Shown here: positions 59,802 through 64,000 of the stretch, piece by piece
Position numbering within the stretch: the stretch's first letter is position 1
Layout of the letters: every line of letters starts with the position of its first letter
NCBI RefSeq assembly: GCF_002002725.1
Contig: NZ_MUNW01000061.1
Span: 226,555-290,554 of the forward strand
From: Sinorhizobium sp. A49
GTDB lineage: Bacteria; Pseudomonadota; Alphaproteobacteria; Rhizobiales; Rhizobiaceae
Reading direction: 5' to 3'
DNA length: 64,000 bases
Translations under genes and position numbers: made by a program
Notes under the pieces: generated by a model
The model's input: the letters and a program-made list of their open reading frames with translations, nothing else
Database searches by the model: none
What the model was told of the DNA's origin: nothing

Positions 59802-62183
59802 CTATCCTTGAGTGTTTGCTTTGACTTCGGAGTCGCTCTCCAGCATGGCCAGCATCTTGCCGATCGGCATGGGGCGGCTGAAGAGATAACCCTGCCCACA
59901 ATCCACACCAAGCTTGCGCAGGAGTTGCCATTGCTCCTGGGTCTCGATGCCTTCGGCGACGACGGTGCAGCCCATCTGATGTGAGATCGTGCGGATGCCC
60001 TTGATCAGCATCCGGCTCTTGCGGCGGACGTCGGCGGTGCCGGAGCTGAGCGAGCGGGTGAAGGACTGGTCCACCTTGACGATATCGACGGGGAAACGGT
60101 TGAGATAGCTCAGCGACGAGTAGCCCGTGCCGAAGTCGTCAAGCGCGATCCGGCAGCCGAATTCGTTGAGCTGCTTCAGTACGGCATGCACTTCCGGATT
60201 ATCGAGCATCAGCACCGCTTCGGTGATTTCGATGACGATCCGGTTCGGCGAGATATGATGTTTGAGCAGCAGCGCTGCGAGCTTGTGCGGCAGCGTCAGC
60301 TCGAACTGCAATGGCGAGAAATTCACCGCGAGATAGGTGTTCTGCGTGCCATCAAGGGCGGAGATTGCCGCCAGATGGCGGATCGCCTTTTCGAGAATGC
60401 AGTCGCCGATGCGGGCGATCGTCCCGGTTTCCTCTGCGATGCCGATGATCTTGCCGGGCGGCATGATGCCTTTTTCCGGATGGTTGAGGCGCATCAGCGC
60501 CTCGAAGCCGGCGATCTGTCCGTCGCTGAGGCTGACGATCGGCTGCAGCCAGGCCTCGAAGTGATCATCCTTGAGGCCGGCTTCGATGCATTGTTCGATC
60601 TCGTGGCGCTCGCGAGCGGTATCGAGCATGCTGGCGTCGAACACCTGCAGGCCATTCTTGCCGTCGTGCTTGCGGGCATACATCGCCATGTCGGCCTTGA
60701 GCAGCAGGTCGGACGCGTTTTCGGCGTGCTGGGGATAAACGGAGATGCCGACGCTGGCGCTGACGAACAGCTCGTTGCCGGCAATGTGCATCGGCTCGCG
60801 TAGCGTATTGACGATGCGCTCGCCGATTTCAGACGCGAGCGTTGCGACGTCCACATCTGAGACCAGGATCGCGAATTCGTCGCCGCCAAGACGTGACATG
60901 ATGTCGTCGGGGCGCAGGGTGGCGCGGATCAGTTCGACGGTGTGGCGCAAAACTTCGTCGCCGGCGGCATGGCCGAAATTGTCGTTGATCCACTTGAAGC
61001 GGTCGAGGTCGATGAACAGGCAGCCGACCTGGATCCCGGAGGCATCGGCAGTCACGATGGCTTCGTCCAGCGCTGCCTCGAAGCCCTGGCGGTTGAGAAG
61101 GCCGGTCAGGTGGTCGGTGATCGCCTGGGCATGATTGCGGCTTTCGGCCTGCTTGAGCGCGGTGACGTCGGTCATCACGGACAGTGACAGGTCGCCATCC
61201 CCCGTCGTTTCCGTTTCCAGGATCAGCACGGTCATGAACTCGCCGTCCGCCTTGCGGAAGGGGACGGTGACCTCGCAGATGTTGTGGTCGCCGACGGCGA
61301 TGGCCTTGGCATGGCTGCGATAGGTCTCGTGCCAGTGCGGATCGATGAAGTCGGTGAAGTTTTCGCCGATAACCTGTTCGCGGGCATAGCCGGTCGCTAG
61401 CAGCCAGTAATCGCTGACAGCGCAGAGGCGATTGTCGGTATCGAGCGAAAACAGCATGGCCGGGGTCAGGTTGTAGATGTCTGTGGCGCGCTCATGTGCG
61501 CTCTTCAGCTCCATCGACTCGCGCTCGAGCCGGTCCTGCATCTCGTTGAAGTTGGCGGCAAGCGCGCCCATTTCGTCGTCTGCGATCCAGTCGACGCGGT
61601 GGCGCGAGCCCAGGCGCCGCGTCGCCTCGATGGCGGCCGTCAGGCGCATGAGAGGACGGATGACGGTGAAGCGGTTACCTATGAGTGCGGCGGCAAAAAC
61701 GGTGGCAACGGCAATGAGAAGGATGGCGAGGATCGCCAGCTCGTCCTTGCTGAACTGCGACAGCAGGCCGGGTGTCGGCGCGCGCACTTCAAGACTGCCG
61801 ATTTCCTTGATGCCGTCGATCGCGTCGTAGGATATGGGCGTTTTCAGCGTGCGGCTGTCGCTGCCGGCTCCAAGGCCTCCGGAGGGCATCTGTGCGAGGA
61901 TCGAGCCGGAATTGTCGCGAATGGTGACGGCCAGAATATCGGTGTCGTTCATCAGCGAGCGGGCGATGCGCTTGATGCCGTCGCTGTCAAAATCCCAGAT
62001 CGGTTTGCCGAGCGCCTCGGCGCTTGCGCCCATCAGAAGCTCGATGTTGTGCAGGCGCTCCCGTGCGACGCGTTCGCTGGAGATACTGAGGAAAAGCACA
62101 AAGAGTGGGGCAACGAAAACCAGCATCGCACCGCATACAATCGCTATAAATCGGTTCTCGACGGAATGCATCATCGGACGCAT
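59802..62183 (-). CDS. membrane HAMP-PAS-GGDEF-EAL protein (cyclic di-GMP turnover)
   Basis: 793 residues. Membrane helices at about 13-35 and 150-170 bound a periplasmic domain of about 115 residues; HAMP about 170-225; PAS about 235-345; GGDEF 350-515 with RLGGDEFAIL (motif 433-437, complete); EAL from about 525 with FEALMRL (561-563), IEITEAVL and DDFGTGYSS present. Both active sites look intact, so it could make or degrade cyclic di-GMP. The partner binding protein is encoded just downstream. The start at 62183 is followed by MRPMMHSVENRFIAIV; MMHS is an alternative. Confidence 0.93.
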   Translation of the reverse strand: MRPMMHSVENRFIAIVCGAMLVFVAPLFVLFLSISSERVARERLHNIELLMGASAEALGKPIWDFDSDGIKRIARSLMNDTDILAVTIRDNSGSILAQMPSGGLGAGSDSRTLKTPISYDAIDGIKEIGSLEVRAPTPGLLSQFSKDELAILAILLIAVATVFAAALIGNRFTVIRPLMRLTAAIEATRRLGSRHRVDWIADDEMGALAANFNEMQDRLERESMELKSAHERATDIYNLTPAMLFSLDTDNRLCAVSDYWLLATGYAREQVIGENFTDFIDPHWHETYRSHAKAIAVGDHNICEVTVPFRKADGEFMTVLILETETTGDGDLSLSVMTDVTALKQAESRNHAQAITDHLTGLLNRQGFEAALDEAIVTADASGIQVGCLFIDLDRFKWINDNFGHAAGDEVLRHTVELIRATLRPDDIMSRLGGDEFAILVSDVDVATLASEIGERIVNTLREPMHIAGNELFVSASVGISVYPQHAENASDLLLKADMAMYARKHDGKNGLQVFDASMLDTARERHEIEQCIEAGLKDDHFEAWLQPIVSLSDGQIAGFEALMRLNHPEKGIMPPGKIIGIAEETGTIARIGDCILEKAIRHLAAISALDGTQNTYLAVNFSPLQFELTLPHKLAALLLKHHISPNRIVIEITEAVLMLDNPEVHAVLKQLNEFGCRIALDDFGTGYSSLSYLNRFPVDIVKVDQSFTRSLSSGTADVRRKSRMLIKGIRTISHQMGCTVVAEGIETQEQWQLLRKLGVDCGQGYLFSRPMPIGKMLAMLESDSEVKANTQG

Positions 62184-62362
62184 CCCCCAGGCGTTGCCAC
62201 TCGTGTCATTTCGTATTCTCTTTAGACGCTTGCTTACAAATTCCCCGCTGCAAGAACATCATCAAAACCTTAAATGTTGCTGAAATTGCTACATTACAAT
62301 TCGTGAGGAGGCCTGATCGATTGTAGGGGTGGGACAGCACGGCAATTGGCGCGTTCAACGCA

Positions 62363-62395
62363 AAAGGCCCGCCCCGGTTGCCGGGACGGGCCTTT
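62363..62395 (-). terminator. rplY terminator
   Basis: AAAGGCCCG.CCCGG / CCGGG.CGGGCCTTT with a three-base loop, ending in TTTT on the minus strand, 57 bases after the rplY stop. Two more small dyads lie between (62413-62428 TCCGGCAATTGCCGGA and 62436-62451). It separates rplY from the GGDEF/EAL gene. Confidence 0.85.
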
Positions 62396-62451
62396 CAATG
62401 GGTAGTGCAGAGTCCGGCAATTGCCGGATCGCCGCTTCACCTCCAGGTGAA

Positions 62452-63057
62452 TCAGGCTTCTGCTTCGCCTTCTTCTTCCTTCAGACCGCCAGCCGGAGCA
62501 GCGATCGTTGCAATCGTGAAGTCGCGGTCGCTGATAACCGGGGTCGCGCCCTTCGGCAGCTTGATGTTGGAGATGTGGATCGCGTCGCCGACCTTGTGAC
62601 CCGACAGGTCAACAGTCAGGAACTCCGGAATGTCGTCGGCAGCAACGGCCAGCTCGACTTCGTGGCGAACGATGTTGAGAACGCCGCCGGCCTTGAGGCC
62701 CGGGGACTTCTCTTCGTTGACGAAGTGAACCGGAACCTGAACGGTGACCTTGCTGTCCTTGGAGACGCGCAGGAAGTCAACGTGCATGGTGAAGTCGCGG
62801 ACCGGATCCAGCTGGTAGTCCTTCGGCAGGACGCGGATCTTTTCGCCGTTGACGTCGATGACCGCAACGGTGGTCATGAAACCGCCGGCGTGGATCTTCA
62901 TCGTCACGTCCTTGGTGGACAGCGCGATCGAAATGGGGGCCTGCTTGTCACCGTAGATGACAGCCGGGATAAGACCGTTGCGACGAAGTTCACGGGAGGA
63001 CCCCTTACCAACCCGTTCGCGCGTCTCGGCCTTGAGCTCATAAGTTGCGTGGCTCAT
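62452..63057 (-). CDS. rplY: ribosomal protein bL25 (general stress protein Ctc type)
   Basis: 201 residues, the long form with an N-terminal L25 domain ([30 protein letters not shown]) and a C-terminal TL5/CTC beta domain ([35 protein letters not shown]). It binds 5S rRNA in the large subunit. The C-terminus ends in an acidic Glu/Ala tail (EEEGEAEA). Codon use is strongly biased, as for a highly expressed gene. Confidence 0.97.
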   Translation of the reverse strand: MSHATYELKAETRERVGKGSSRELRRNGLIPAVIYGDKQAPISIALSTKDVTMKIHAGGFMTTVAVIDVNGEKIRVLPKDYQLDPVRDFTMHVDFLRVSKDSKVTVQVPVHFVNEEKSPGLKAGGVLNIVRHEVELAVAADDIPEFLTVDLSGHKVGDAIHISNIKLPKGATPVISDRDFTIATIAAPAGGLKEEEGEAEA

Positions 63058-63223
63058 AGGTAGACCTTTCTATGTCTAATTCTGGAGAGTTCATCCGCAA
63101 TGGCAGAAGAACCGAAGCCGCATGGGCTTCATCCGCGTTGCCTCCAAGGGTGTCTACGCGGACGGGCGGTGCATAGACGAGAACGCCCGCAAATGCAAGC
63201 TTTGCCGCGGTTTTAAAGCATGC

Positions 63224-63252
63224 CGCGCAAAAGTGCGCAGCGGTTTTGCGCG
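63224..63252. other. 9-bp inverted repeat between benE-like gene and rplY
   Basis: CGCGCAAAA / TTTTGCGCG with an 11-base loop, about 40 bases after the benE-like stop on the minus strand. The T residues are inside the stem rather than after it, so termination is uncertain. The rest of 63058-63290 holds the rplY upstream region. Confidence 0.4.
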
Positions 63253-63290
63253 AACGACCGGCGCAAAATCAAATGGCGAAGGCGGCGCTC

Positions 63291-64000
63291 TTAAGCCTTT
63301 TTGCGTGTGAAGCGCGCAAGTGCCAGCATCAACCCGCCGGCGATCAGCCCCCAGAAGGCACCGGAGATACCGCCGAAACTGACGCCCGAGGCCGTTACCA
63401 GAAAGGTGATCGCGGCCGCCTCGCGCGTCTTTGCCTCCGTGAAGGCGGCCATGGCGGAGCCGGCAAAGGCGCCGACCAGCGCCAGACCGGCGACCGCCTC
63501 AATCAAGATCGACGGCGCGAGGCTGACGAAGGTGGTGACGGCGCCGGCGAGCAGGCCGAAGATGACATAGAAGATGCCGGCAATGATGGTCGACCAGTAG
63601 CGTCGCGCCGGATCCGGATGGCTGTCGGCGCCGGCGCCCATGGCGGCAGTGATCGCCGCAAGGTTGACGGCATGGCCGCCGAAGGGCGCGCTCAGCATCG
63701 AAAACAGGCCGGTCGTCGCAAACAGCGGACCGGGCGTGGGGTCATAGCCGTTGACCTTCATCACGGCGATACCGGGAATGTTCTGCGACGCCATGGTGAC
63801 GATGAACAGCGGCAGCGCGATGCTGATCATCGCCGGGGTCGTGAAGGACGGCATCACGAATTCCGGCTTAGGCACCAGCGCCGAAGACAGTTCGGCCAGG
63901 GCATCGGCTGGCATGTCGACGCCAAAGGCGATGACCAGCACGAAGGCAAGCAGGGCTGCCGGTACCGCATAAAGCTTGTTGACGCTGCCGACGATCGCCC
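63291..64000 (-). CDS. BenE-family benzoate transporter, 5' end outside window
   Basis: The C-terminal 236 residues of a membrane protein that enters from the right edge. Helices are clear (FVLVIAFGVDMPADAL, ISIALPLFIVTMASQNIPG, LAPSILIEAVAGLALVGAFA). PGIAVMKVNGYDPTPGPLF, FGGHAVNLAAITAAM and GLLAGAVTTFVSLAPS match the BenE/YdcO family of benzoate:H+ symporters. Substrate is by family only; no benzoate-degradation gene is in the window. It ends 233 bases before rplY on the same strand. Confidence 0.85.
   Translation of the reverse strand, partial: AIVGSVNKLYAVPAALLAFVLVIAFGVDMPADALAELSSALVPKPEFVMPSFTTPAMISIALPLFIVTMASQNIPGIAVMKVNGYDPTPGPLFATTGLFSMLSAPFGGHAVNLAAITAAMGAGADSHPDPARRYWSTIIAGIFYVIFGLLAGAVTTFVSLAPSILIEAVAGLALVGAFAGSAMAAFTEAKTREAAAITFLVTASGVSFGGISGAFWGLIAGGLMLALARFTRKKA

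Noticed and set aside
63224..63252. Rho-independent terminator for the benE-like gene
   Set aside because: The T-run is within the stem rather than after it, so it was listed only as an inverted repeat.
1..64000. CRISPR arrays, complete insertion sequences, prophage genes, rRNA genes
   Set aside because: No regularly spaced repeats, transposase, integrase, phage structural or rRNA sequence was recognised.

Overview
The window is GC-rich, densely coded alphaproteobacterial chromosome. Gene content and local order point to the Sinorhizobium/Ensifer group of the Rhizobiaceae: nolR, choXWV, the haem receptor gene shmR, a trpL leader followed by a fused trpE(G), a SmYiiP-type cation exporter, queF, clpP and leuA lie close together, as I recall them in Sinorhizobium meliloti. 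No phage, complete insertion sequence, rRNA operon or CRISPR array was seen. Almost everything is core or near-core metabolism, with a few accessory insertions.

Region by region. 1-5.0 kb: an oxidoreductase cut by the window edge, the regulator nolR with its own consensus operator, a HugZ-type haem-utilisation protein and the choline importer choXWV. 5.2-6.4 kb: thymidine kinase and a small periplasmic cytochrome c. 6.5-14 kb: a co-directional run of uncharacterised genes (coiled-coil protein, unknown protein, AAA+ ATPase, unknown protein, DUF2333-like membrane protein), interrupted by a DUF559 nuclease-like gene that sits exactly between two 42-bp inverted repeats. 14-18 kb: fhs, a DUF1993 protein, a hot-dog thioesterase and an extensin-like secreted protein. 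18-23 kb: shmR with an iron-responsive operator on its promoter, then trpL attenuator and trpE(G). 23-28.6 kb: divergent LysR/MFS pair, CDF metal exporter overlapping queF, a hydrolase and a HupE/UreJ permease. 28.8-33 kb: a ClpP paralogue, leuA behind a leucine-codon leader peptide, and small minus-strand genes including a cold-shock protein. 33-42 kb: an ECF sigma/anti-sigma pair, a lipoprotein, a TPR protein, a phosphoesterase, Nudix, glutathionyl-hydroquinone reductase, three acetyltransferases and a GH5 glycosidase. 42-51.6 kb: a MoxR-DUF58-BatA/DUF4159-VWA-like operon facing a DUF1285-Nudix-CCA-transferase operon. 51.6-54.8 kb: a degenerate tRNA-like sequence, small ORFs, apt and two MaoC-fold proteins. 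55-64 kb: a membrane protein, ychF, clpS, pth, a periplasmic binding protein plus GGDEF/EAL protein lying between pth and rplY, and a truncated BenE-type transporter.

The clearest biological themes are amino-acid-responsive leaders (trpL with three Trp codons; a leader with four consecutive Leu codons before leuA, both apparently leaderless), iron and haem handling (shmR, HugZ), choline uptake with an unusual paired operator, and two multi-gene membrane/ATPase systems. The best candidates for something undescribed are the AAA+ operon at 6.5-14 kb and the repeat-bounded DUF559 cassette inside it. All family names are from reading the sequence and recalled knowledge; no database search was run.
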